A DNA stretch of 64,000 bases from Sisyra terminalis (taxonomy: Eukaryota > Arthropoda > Insecta > Neuroptera > Sisyridae): contig OY292274.1 of assembly GCA_958496175.1 (NCBI GenBank), forward strand, positions 62,754,630 through 62,818,629. The letters run 5' to 3'. Below are positions 38,401 to 47,800 of the stretch, one piece after another. The position numbers and the translations under genes were made by a program. The notes beneath the pieces were generated by a model. The model had not been told where the DNA came from, searched no databases, and saw only the letters and a list, made by a program, of their open reading frames with translations. The stretch's first letter is position 1. Every line of letters starts with the position of its first letter.

Positions 38401-38516
38401 TTTTTTTCTGATTTAATGGTGAAACTTTGTAAGCAGAATACTCGGCTTATGATAAACAATAGTTTTGTAACTGATAGATAGTTATTTTTGATTTTACAAC
38501 CCTTAACTCGTTTCAT
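35461..38516 (-). CDS. Insect gustatory receptor (7tm_7 family), three exons
   Basis: Exon 1 is 37,479-38,516 (346 codons), exon 2 is 37,327-37,416 (30 codons) and exon 3 is 35,461-35,502 (13 codons plus stop). All junctions are phase 0, giving about 389 aa, a normal length for this family. Six hydrophobic segments lie in exon 1 (roughly residues 46-66, 86-104, 134-162, 172-200, 254-283 and 293-318). Exon 2 holds the family ILSFSLYGLFDINCLLL region leading into TM7. Exon 3 encodes IIGAVTTYLVILS and then stops. The usual Gr ending is TYxxxxxQF, so the QF is missing. The exon 1 donor could instead be GTACAA at about 37,447, also phase 0. Intron 2 contains a hAT copy. The protein is expected in the membrane of chemosensory neurons as a ligand-gated channel; the ligand is unknown. 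Confidence 0.85.
36420..37129 (+). mobile_element. hAT deletion derivative, copy B (710 bp), in Gr intron 2
   Basis: The ends are CAGTAGCGTAGCTACC (one change from CAGTGGCG) and TAGCTACGCCACTG. A perfect 8-bp target duplication CTTTCTAG lies at 36,412-36,419 and 37,130-37,137. The plus strand at about 36,522-36,857 keeps the C-terminal dimerisation frame with FFTIPVTSAAAKRSFSKLK and LSLIAIE. It is inserted in the intron between exons 2 and 3 of the gustatory receptor, antisense to it. Confidence 0.92.
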
Positions 38517-39032
38517 TTTTGGGCTTCAAGTAATGTGTGATACAAACTGGAAAATTTGAATTTTCTTCTCCGTGAAATTTATTTCAATACTTGGAATAAT
38601 GTTTATGTTATGGAAAATAAACACAACCAAGTATACTCTGTATATGTAGTGATACGTTTATTTAATACTCATAATATCAAAATATGAAAACGTAATTAAA
38701 AGTAATTACAGGAAATGTTTTCAATATTTTCCCAACAATATTTTTTAAATAAACAATTATAACACATTACACGAATGTATTCCATTTAAATAATTTCTTA
38801 AAGAGGTCATCTAGTACTTAAGCGATAGTCAAAATCTTTTAAAAGCTTAATTTGTCAGAATGTCGTTTTTCCTTTTAGAAATTACTGAAGCATCTTTCTA
38901 ACAAGTGGATTCATATTCAGTTCATCTCATTTATTGATTTGAAATTCATATTAGATCTAATTGTTCGATTTAATAGCTTCATTTTTGATAAATTTGATAT
39001 TGAAAAATTGAGAAATATAAAGCCGTTTCTTT
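38517..39032. other. Intergenic, upstream of the gustatory receptor
   Basis: This should hold the promoter of the minus-strand receptor gene. I see no defined promoter motif and no other gene. Confidence 0.5.
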
Positions 39033-39747
39033 CAGTGGCGTAACTAGGTAACCAAGGGCCCTGGGGCAAATTAAAAAATGGGGCCCCACTGCTATGTAAA
39101 CTGATTAGGTTTTATCAAATAAAAATATGAAATATAGGTACAAATACTTTAAAAATTCTAAGCTACTTAAGCTCTTTTTTGTACACTGCAGGGCAGGTAA
39201 TAAAAATATTAAATAGTAACAACATAAATTTCAATTAATACTTAGTGTAGGTTGGGCTAATAAAACGAAATAGAGAAGATTCAAGGGTTTATTATTTAAA
39301 GGTCGGACCTACCAACAGACTAAATAACAATTATATTTACAATTTTTTCCTAGCTTTAGTTTTCGCAAAAGTATTAATGACTTCGTTTAAATCCAGGCTT
39401 AATGCGGTTTTGTTTTCAATTGCTATTAGCGATAAATATCGGAGTCGAGTTTGGCCCATATTATTTCTTAAATAATTTTTTATTATTTTTAAATTGCTAA
39501 ATGACCTTTCAGCTGCTGCAGAAGTGACAGGAATTGTAAAGAATAATAACATTGCCGTAAATACTTCCGTTAGGTCGCATTCTAGCATTCCATATTTGCT
39601 CATTATTTCCTTACATAATTGGTGAACTTCCAACTGAATTTCCAAAAGTTCAGTTCGATCGAGAATTCTGGTAAGGATTCGAGGGCCCCCTGAGCTTGAG
39701 GGCCCCGGGGCACTGCCCCGCCTAGCCCCTAGGTAGCTACGCCACTT
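39033..39747 (-). mobile_element. hAT deletion derivative, copy C (715 bp)
   Basis: The left end is CAGTGGCGTAACTAGG and the right end TAGCTACGCCACTT. A perfect 8-bp target duplication GTTTCTTT lies at 39,025-39,032 and 39,748-39,755. The minus-strand frame 39,337-39,645 (102 codons) again encodes the hAT dimerisation domain, including FFTIPVTSAAAERSFSNLK. It is very similar to copy A and in the same orientation. Confidence 0.92.
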
Positions 39748-40115
39748 GTTTCTTTATTCCTGTTGCACTGAATCGCCCAAAGAAAAATACTAATGGATTC
39801 CTTAATTCATTAATATTTTCGCAATTATAACAATGACATTAATATAAACCAACATCAAAAACATGGATAAATTTTTTGGCTTTTCTGTTCATGTAAAGTT
39901 TGCAATGGGTCAGCAAAGATTGAAAATTAGAAATATTAAGGTTTAAATATTTAAAACTGAGAACAACACTAAGAAATCATTAGAAAAATTCTTAAAAAAA
40001 AAAACAGGGCAAAGTACAAGAAATGTTGAGTAGAAATTGCGTATACAACAAAGGTAAAATCATTACAAAATTTGCTAAAGCTTCTCTCAAAAGTTAGATT
40101 AGAGAAAAGATTAAA
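39748..40115. other. Intergenic, nothing recognised
   Basis: A short AT-rich stretch between hAT copy C and the Helitron. No supported feature. Confidence 0.6.
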
Positions 40116-40454
40116 TCTATATATATATATATATAAAAGAAAGTCGTGTTAGTTACACTATTTATAACTCAAGAACGGCTGGACCAATTTTCATGAAATT
40201 TTCTATGTGTATTTGGTAGGCATGGGGATTGGATATAAAGTATATTTTATACCTCTAGAAGATTAAGATGTCCCTCGACATCTTCTGCAAATTTTTACGC
40301 TTACTTGCCTATATACTATTTGTAATCATTGATGCCTGTGATTTATTTTGAAAAACGCTAAGCAACGTTTGATTTTGGCATTTTTATTTATTTAATTTAG
40401 GTGTTATTTACATACTTTACTTAATATTTATTGTAATATGGAACAATTGGGGAA

Positions 40455-40670
40455 ATGACAATCATTTGCCCATATTGTAAGGCTTTAAAATATAGAAGTG
40501 AATCTACTGGGTTATGTTGTACTGGTGGAAAAGTAAAATTGCCCCACTTGGTCCCATCACTAGATCCATTGCGCTCATTAGTTTATGGGATAGGAAATTA
40601 TTGTAAAAACTCTTTGGCCAATATTCAAAAACTAAGTAGTAGTTTACAGATGATGTCGTTTCGCCCATAA
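40455..40670 (+). pseudogene. Helitron Rep/helicase N-terminal fragment
   Basis: The frame encodes a Cys-rich segment (CPYC and CC pairs) followed by the GKVKLP-L and NIQ-F-MxSF blocks that open the Rep/Hel protein of animal Helitrons. It stops after 71 codons, well before the two-histidine Rep motif. It is a broken remnant. Confidence 0.75.
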
Positions 40671-40889
40671 AACAAATATGTTTAAGTTAGTACTAAAGAA
40701 AACAGGAATATTTCCAGTAAGCTTCCAGTCCCTGATTAATAGCGATCTTTGGATCGAATTGGTCAAAAAAACAATTCAATTTTGAAAGACACAAATAGAC
40801 AAATACAAAAATATGTTAATAAATATCTATGTGTGACTTTAAACTCATATATAGGTGAGAATTTATGGATTTTTCGTATGCATATGAGG

Positions 40890-41600
40890 TCAAAATGAGA
40901 GAATGGCAGCTTTAAATATATCGTTTAAGGAATTTGGAACCAGTTTGAGGTATTTATTATTTGTTGTCAATTATAATTACATTAACATCTGTTACCAAAT
41001 TCATTAGTAACACCTTTGAGCTTACCTGTTTCACACATTTTGGCCTTCAAGCTTTTACTTTGCTATTTTATATCACCCGTTGATAGCAGGTAGAGAATCG
41101 TTTGCAATTTCATATCAGCTTGGAATTAAGCCGGTTTCGGTCACATCATTGATCATTATAGATCAAAGGTCAATAATTCGAACGTAAATTACTGCCTACC
41201 TGCATTCTTTCGTATGATTCAATAACAGGTTTATTGATTTTGGTAATATTTTGTTTTCAGGTACATCTTACGCGTGTTTCGCAAAAAAATAAGTATAAAG
41301 GTCACTAACAAGTCTAATCTAAATAGTTGTACCAATATTTTATTCTGGTTTTTCTTTCGGTTCCAATTTAAAGGCAGCTTTACTGTTTTGATAGAAACTT
41401 TGTAATTAAGTTCAAACAATTTTTCTTCGGAAGAAAAGGTTGTCTATTTAAGTTTAATTATTAATAATAAAAGTTGCATTTAGAAGAAGCCCGATTAAAA
41501 TTATTAAATGGACATCAATTAATTGGACATAAATTAGACTCTTTAATTAAACATCTATGTTCTTTTTAAAGATATCAAACAATCAGCATATTTTAAATCA
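40890..41600 (+). repeat. Dispersed repeat, copy B, inside the Helitron
   Basis: Aligns with 637-1,320 in the same orientation, sharing AAAATGAGAGAATGGCAG and TCTAATCTAAATAGTTGTAC. It may be an integral part of this Helitron family or a nested element. No coding capacity. Confidence 0.75.
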
Positions 41601-41808
41601 GGAGTGGCCAACCCAAATTGTATTGCGGATCACTTCCGAAATGCATCATAACTCCGCGGGCAACCATTAAAGTTATATCTCAAATTCTCCATACTAAATT
41701 TAGATATACTGTAAACATTTATAATATTTTGATTTTCACTACTATGGTCATTATAAAATGTATACATTTTATTAAAGTCTGATGCATCTCGCGGGTTGGC
41801 CACCTCTG
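41599..41808. mobile_element. Small hAT-like MITE (210 bp)
   Basis: The left end CAGGAGTGGCCAACCC faces the right end GCGGGTTGGCCACCTCTG, giving imperfect terminal repeats of the hAT kind. An inner pair, GATGCATC-like on the right and ATGCATCATAAC on the left, is also inverted. An 8-bp target duplication could not be identified, so the class is tentative. It lies within the Helitron. Confidence 0.55.
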
Positions 41809-42356
41809 ACAATCTCTGATTGAAATCAACAATTAATAATCTATGTTTAACTACTTATATAGAATTGTTATGTTGGTTTGTGTAGATTTCAAAAACTCAA
41901 AAAGTTTTGCATCCATTTAGCTCAAATTTTGTCACGATATACAATCCGCTTCAAAGATTGTTTTTATCTTTTTATTGCGTCAGTAACATGCCTGCGATCA
42001 CAAAAAAACGGCTTTTTCAACGGTCAAAACAATAATCGTTAACTATCAATACTTTATTGTTATGATCGTATAGTGATTTTTAGAAGTAGAGGTTCTCAAA
42101 ACGTAATTGATTAATGTATATATTGAAGGTGAGTTATAATTGGTACAACGAGGGATTCTGCGGGTTGATAAGGGAGGTGATTCAAATAATTCTCAAGCAT
42201 TTTTTCCCTAAATTCAAATTATCTATTTACAACTATTGGCTGGCAGGACAACGTCTGCCGGGTTTAGTTAGTATCTTATAAAAATTAATCTCCATTGAAT
42301 TTTTAATAAAATAAATATTTATTTTTTTTACTTTAAGTTTGCTAGCGTTTTTTAAT

Positions 42357-42387
42357 ACTCATCTCCAAAGAGGCTTTGGGGATGAGT
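42357..42387 (-). other. 14-bp stem / 3-nt loop hairpin in the IMP3 3' region
   Basis: ACTCATCTCCAAAG is followed by AGG and then CTTTGGGGATGAGT. The only non-Watson-Crick pair is one G/T-type position. It lies just after the putative IMP3 stop codon and before AATAAA at about 42,310-42,320 on the minus strand, so it would be in the IMP3 3' untranslated region. Function unknown. Confidence 0.6.
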
Positions 42388-42396
42388 TTTAATTCA

Positions 42397-43360
42397 TTAA
42401 TTACCCAAGACAAATTTTGCCTTTTTAATATCGTCCACCCCTGCAAAAATAGAAAAAAAATAAGAAAATCATAATTGTTCTTCTTTCATTAGGATTTTAA
42501 ATCGGAACACATGAAGTTTTAAATAAAGATAGTCAAAATATGTTTCAAAAATATAATTTATTTTTGTCTTAAACTTTAAAGGTTTTATTACAATATACAT
42601 AATAATTTCACTCTTAAATGAATACATGAGATTTAATTGAGCAAAAAATCGTCCCTCTGAAAAAGATACGAAAAACTTTAGATTCTTTAAATGAAATTTC
42701 AGTACCGGGACTTACCATATCGTTATATTCCATAATGTGTTTTCTAATCTTTGAATTATCAACCCATGTGACGAAATCTTCCAAATTTCTTGTGACTATA
42801 AACGCTGGATCTTTCACTAATTCGGGTCCTACTCGTACGTGGCCTTGCTCTATTATTTTGGTCGCATGTTCCAAATTTTCAGACATTTTATCTAATGAAA
42901 AGAATGAAAACTATGAAGGTTGTTAACTTATTTTTGAATTAATGGTTTAATTACTTTTCACCATGATGTAAGGCAGTCGTCGTTTACAAAAGCATGTAGC
43001 TGTGACATTGCTAGCCAGAGCCAAGTTCCATCGGGTAGGAATTAATCCAATTTGATAAAGTTTGTCGAGAAGACGAGCACTTTGCTCAATCCGGTAGGGA
43101 TCTTTGGGATCAAATTTTTTAACAGTTTCGGCCACCTGTCGAATTTCTGTAGCTAATTTTTTATACCTGAAAGTGAAATTTAAAGTTAATTTTAAGTTTA
43201 AAATCTGAAGGGTTTATACGTACGTAATGTAATCGTCACGTTTCTGGATATAATATTTTCGCATAGTCTTTATTTCGTGAACATTGTTATCCAATTTCCA
43301 AGATATAAAGTCTACTTTTTTCAGCAGTTTTTGTTCGTGGTACTTTAATTTTCGAACCAT
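42397..43360 (-). CDS. IMP3: IMP3, U3 small nucleolar ribonucleoprotein subunit
   Basis: Exon 1 is 43,224-43,360, exon 2 is 42,955-43,166, exon 3 is 42,891 to about 42,716, and a short last exon starts at 42,440. The N-terminus [18 protein letters not shown] is the IMP3 signature. The middle ([20 protein letters not shown], then [12 protein letters not shown]) leads into the S4 RNA-binding domain with [20 protein letters not shown] and [23 protein letters not shown]3 works with IMP4 and MPP10 in the small-subunit processome, pairing U3 snoRNA with pre-rRNA in the nucleolus. The C-terminus is uncertain. The strong donor GTAAGT after EYNDM gives an unlikely tail. The weaker donor at about 42,705 (CCCG|GTACTG) gives [13 protein letters not shown] and stop at 42,397. 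Total is about 180 aa, the family length. It is divergent with GTF3C6. Confidence 0.92.
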
Positions 43361-43722
43361 TTTTGATTATTATTTTTATTTGTTATAAATATTTCAAGTT
43401 TTATACAAGAAAAATGATTTCTTTCTTAACAGGTTATAGTATACACGTGCTGACACTAAACACGATCCACTCGACTAAAGTTCCCACGGATTCCCTACAC
43501 GTGTTTCTATCCTTAGTTATAGTGCTAATTCTGTATCTTTTGTCTTGACTATAAAAAACCTACACTTGAAATGTTTACAAAAAATAAGGAGCTGGACATA
43601 TCTGTCATGTTCTGTCACAATCTGTCATAACAAAAATTCAAACTATTTCAAATTTTAATTCTTAATTTTTTAATTATATTACAATAAATTAAAATTATTT
43701 TATTGAAAAAATTAGCATTAAA
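43361..43722. promoter_or_regulatory. Divergent IMP3 / GTF3C6 promoter with two CACGTG E-boxes
   Basis: Only 362 bp separate the two start codons. Two perfect palindromic E-boxes, CACGTG, lie at 43,444-43,449 and 43,498-43,503, 54 bp apart. Such sites bind Myc/Max, USF and related bHLH-zipper factors. Both neighbouring genes serve rRNA processing and Pol III transcription, which are Myc-responsive processes in animals. Shared regulation is inferred from the layout. Confidence 0.6.
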
Positions 43723-44728
43723 ATGTCTGACGATGAGGAAGAAATGTGCGTTTATATTGATTTTGAGGAAATTGAAAGTTTAAGTTTAGATAACGCGAAC
43801 GTTATCAAATTAATTGGTGTCGAATCGGAAAATCCAATTTTACAAATAGGAAATCGTTATTATAAAGGTAAAATTTGTTATTTTAATGATCAAGATTCCT
43901 TAATTTTCTAGTAGAAGCAATGACATCTTGATTATATTCACGAAAATAACTTATAAGAAATATATTCAATATTATAATTATATTTTACATGTTTCTGCGA
44001 ATATTTTCGTTTATTTTCGTTTAAGTGCTACGTAGAAGCATTTGATTTAAAGTCGGAAAATTTCTTTATTTATATTTATTTGTATTTCTGACAAAAAATT
44101 CTGTAACTTTTGTATGAAACCACTTTTTGTAAAATGTTTACCAAAGAACACTTTGCTTGTATGATCTAGAAGCAAACTTATTCTTTGAGCAGTTTATTAA
44201 TCATTTTACCATTTATGCAAATGTTTTGGCCTTTAAGGCCTTTTTAGCCTTTAAAATCAATTAAATAGGAAAATTTACGAATAAAGCGAAGTCATAAATT
44301 AAAATTTCAATATGCATACTAATACGTATAATTGTTTGCCTATCTAACCAGTATATTAAGCTGATACATTAGAATATTTTAGTCATTTTAGTTACATTTA
44401 TTTTGACGAGAAATTATTTTATTTTTTATATTTTGCAGGAGAACACGGGTTTGCCGCGGGAACTTATGTTTTATTTGAGAAAGATGATGCAGAACGTAGT
44501 ACTATCAAACCGGCATCGAAGAAATGTCCCAAAAGTCCTTTAAAGATTGTCACCAAAACCGACAAAGTTTTGAAAATGAAACGAATATTTATTCAGGAGA
44601 AAAATTTTCATCCGAGCGACACTGAACCAATTGATGCATTACCGAAAACAATAGATGAAGCCATGACCGAACTATGCACCGCTATTGAAGAATCAAAATC
44701 GGAAAAAAGTGATACATTACATAATTAG
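43723..44728 (+). CDS. GTF3C6: TFIIIC subunit 6 (tau-35-like), general transcription factor 3C polypeptide 6
   Basis: Exon 1 is 43,723-43,867 and exon 2 is 44,439-44,728, joined in phase 1 across a 571-bp intron, giving 144 aa. The N-terminus is acidic (MSDDEEEMCVYIDFEE). The conserved TFIIIC_sub6 domain spans about residues 10-65, with VIKLIGVESENPILQIGNRY continuing across the splice into GEHGFAAGTYVLFEKDD. The C-terminal half is Lys/Glu-rich and shorter than in the human protein (213 aa). The protein is a small subunit of the TFIIIC complex that recognises internal promoters of tRNA genes. It shares a divergent promoter with IMP3. Its stop codon is 86 bp from the PAICS stop codon, tail to tail. 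Confidence 0.82.
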
Positions 44729-44814
44729 TTGTACGATTAATTAAAGCTTTATTTGTATATTATAAAAAATATTGTATAAGATATTTTAATAAAAATAACA
44801 AGCAAATTGCAAAC

Positions 44815-47800
44815 TTACATAACTAAATTGTTTTTTTGAAAAGCTTTGTCTGCCATTTTCAATGTAACGAAATTATTGAGTTGCTTCACTTTCAATTTGG
44901 CCCAAATGGTATAGTTGTCCAGTCCAGCGATTTGAGCTGCATTCAAAGCGGCTGTTTCAGGATAAATTACCGTTGAACACCCCAAACCGGATGGCACATT
45001 CAAACTGGACCAGATATCTAAGTTGACATTGCCAGAGTTAACTGGCGGGCAATTGATGACAGGAACACAAGCATTTCCGGAAATAACCGGTCCAAGACCA
45101 TTTGATCTTCCGGCTACAGCAATGAAAATGACCTTATGAGGCAGAGATTCGTAGTATTTGACAATGTCGATTGTTGCATCAGTTCCTTTATGAGCCGATG
45201 CACAGCGAATATCAACATTTAAACCTAGTGATTTGCAGTGTCCTTTTATCTTTTGACAATGGTCCTCGTCGGATGGACTTCCCATAATGATAACGATCAA
45301 ATGTTCATTAACGGGAACCAAATGATCCAATTGATCACGAACCCATGTAAAGTTACGCTTTACTGTATCCAAATCAGATTGAGATACACTGGCCAAGTTT
45401 CTATAAACTTGCTTGTCGACCATAAGTTTTTTGTCGCCCGATGGCCAAAGACGCCAACTATCCGAATCAATTATATCGGCTAGCAAAATATTCCCTTCCG
45501 TATCAACCCCAAATTCAACTTTCATATCAATCAAAGCACAATCACGTAGACGCCAAGCTCGTTCCAATATTTCAAAGACAAGAATACTTGTTTTCCGCAT
45601 TATATCAATTTCAGTTTGCCCTAAAATAAAAAATTTTAGCGATAATAATAGAGCGACTTTAAATTAAATCTCAAACAAACCAATTCGATAGTTGTTAAAG
45701 GTAAATTTTGCTGACAAAATTTGTTCCTCCGACCATTGCGGGTCGTGATTGGCATCATCTTTGAAGAAAGTTTCATATTTTGGGGAATGAAATCGATGTC
45801 CTTCAACCACTCCAGGATTGCGTTTCAAAAAAGATCCAGTCGCCAAGCGTCTAGTAACGCATTCAATCGGAATCATTTCACATTTTTTCGATATGAAAGC
45901 TTTTTCAGTAGCTAGCTTAACAAATGCCGTTTTAATTCCTAAAAAGGATCGAAATTAAAAAGAAAAATCATTTAAATAACCAAAAATATTTACCAACGGA
46001 ATTTAAAATTTCAAAAACTTTGGCATTGGTTTGATTGGAAATCTCGGCTTTTCCGACCAAATCATGAGCTTTGACGCCATCACCGGCCGTGATGCGGTCT
46101 TTATTCAAAAGCAAAACACATCCAGGATGGTCGGGTAAGTCGAAAACTTGCTTTGTTTTCCCTTCAATCACCAACTTTCCAAGTTTATAGTCTCCCACTG
46201 AAAAAGAAACCGTTTTTTTTTACGTTTTTACATCTAATGCACCCTTAATTAATCATTAATCAAACCAACTTTTTTTTGTGAAATAGGATCAATAAAGGAT
46301 TATAGATCACAACATTCTATATATCCCCAAAAAGCTCAGATGCTATACCAGGTTATTCCATTAAATACTGAATGATAAACCCTTTTTTAAATAAAGAATT
46401 ACTTAAGGAAGTCTTAGATTAAAAAAATAATTCCAGTATTTCAATCCCTATCCCAATTGCAGGGTTTTCACACCCCGGAATTTTAGACCCCTTTGTACTT
46501 ATGGCTACAATACAATTTTTAAAAAGAAAATTCAGGTTTGGTATTTGCGAAAATTATATCGATAACTTCATATACTTATTATTCAGGTTTTCAAAAATTT
46601 CTTTTAGATTACGAAGAATATAGCATTTTATTGATTTAAGTTTAACTAGATCGTGTTACTGTAAGATAAATAAATAACAACAGGAAATTTATTCCATGAT
46701 ATAAGAACTATAATGAAAATATTTATTCAATTCACTGTAGCAATATTTTCCATTCACAAAATGTCCTCTCATTATTTTTCCCCCGTTTGTTTGTGCTGTA
46801 ATTAAACATTTATAATAATAAATCACAGACCTAATAATATTGACATTATCTGTTTTTTCTTAAGCGATTACAACAAAGAAATATTTACAATTTCCATTCA
46901 AAATATTGATTATTTACACAGAGTCCTCAATCAGTTTTGATCAATAGAAGAAAACTACGTCATTGTATGTGTAAATGACGTTAATTGAGGAATTTGGATT
47001 AAATATTTGTAATTTTTTGAGTTAATTGTTACCCTACTTAATTGTCGGTAATGCTACACTAAAACTACAAATATTCATGGCGAATTTTTGCAGATTTGTT
47101 TTCATTAGTTTTATCAGTAACGCATAGGCGATTCAATATTTGTTTCGATTAAATTATTTCTTAGTAACTCTTAACTAAATCAAGTACTAGCTACAGTCAC
47201 ATATGTGATAACCTTTATTGAAAATTTGATAAATATTTTTTTCTTTGATTTCAGCTAAAAAGTATTTTCTAAAAATGTTTATTAAAATTGTAATAAGTAT
47301 GCTTTTTAAAATTATTCATAACACTTTTTATACAATATTTTATCTTGTGATTTTTAAACTCTTCCTCGTGTTTGAAAGATTAAATGGTACAGGGGGTCAC
47401 GCACCGAAAAGTTGACGAAATCCCATTTTAAACCATGTTTAAATTGTGAAGCATAAAATATAATGTTTATATTCTTTAAAAGTGATAATAATTATTAGAA
47501 ATTTATAAATATTTGAATTTCCGAAAATTGAAATAAAATACAATAACATATTGCAGATAAAACCCGAAAGTAAATAAGATTACCCCTTATCAAAAGAATA
47601 ACAATTGCAATATTATAATTTTGATTGTTTGGGAAAATTAAAAGTATTTTGCAACCAACTGTTACTACAAATGTATCAAAAATAAATGTTTTATCGTTAA
47701 AAAGAAAACAATTCGGAATATTTTTTTAATTTGCAAAAGTTTTGATCAACCACTTTTTCTGCGAATTACTTAAGGGAATTATGACAAATTTTTTAATTTT

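Larger units (their letters stand above)
40116..42271 (+). mobile_element. Helitron remnant
   Basis: The 5' end is TC followed by an AT run and the typical insect Helitron head GTGTTAGTTACACTATTTAT, then AACTCAAGAACGGCTGGACC. The 3' end has a short hairpin GGCAGGACAACGTCTGCC followed by GGGTTTAGTTAG (CTRR-like). Flanking bases are A and T, as expected for insertion between A and T. A short frame at 40,455-40,670 matches the start of the Rep/helicase protein: CPYCKALKYRSESTGLCC, then GKVKLPHLVPSLDPLRSLV and a partial NIQKLSSSLQMMSF block. The replication initiator and helicase domains are gone. A dispersed repeat and a hAT-like MITE lie inside. Confidence 0.85.
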
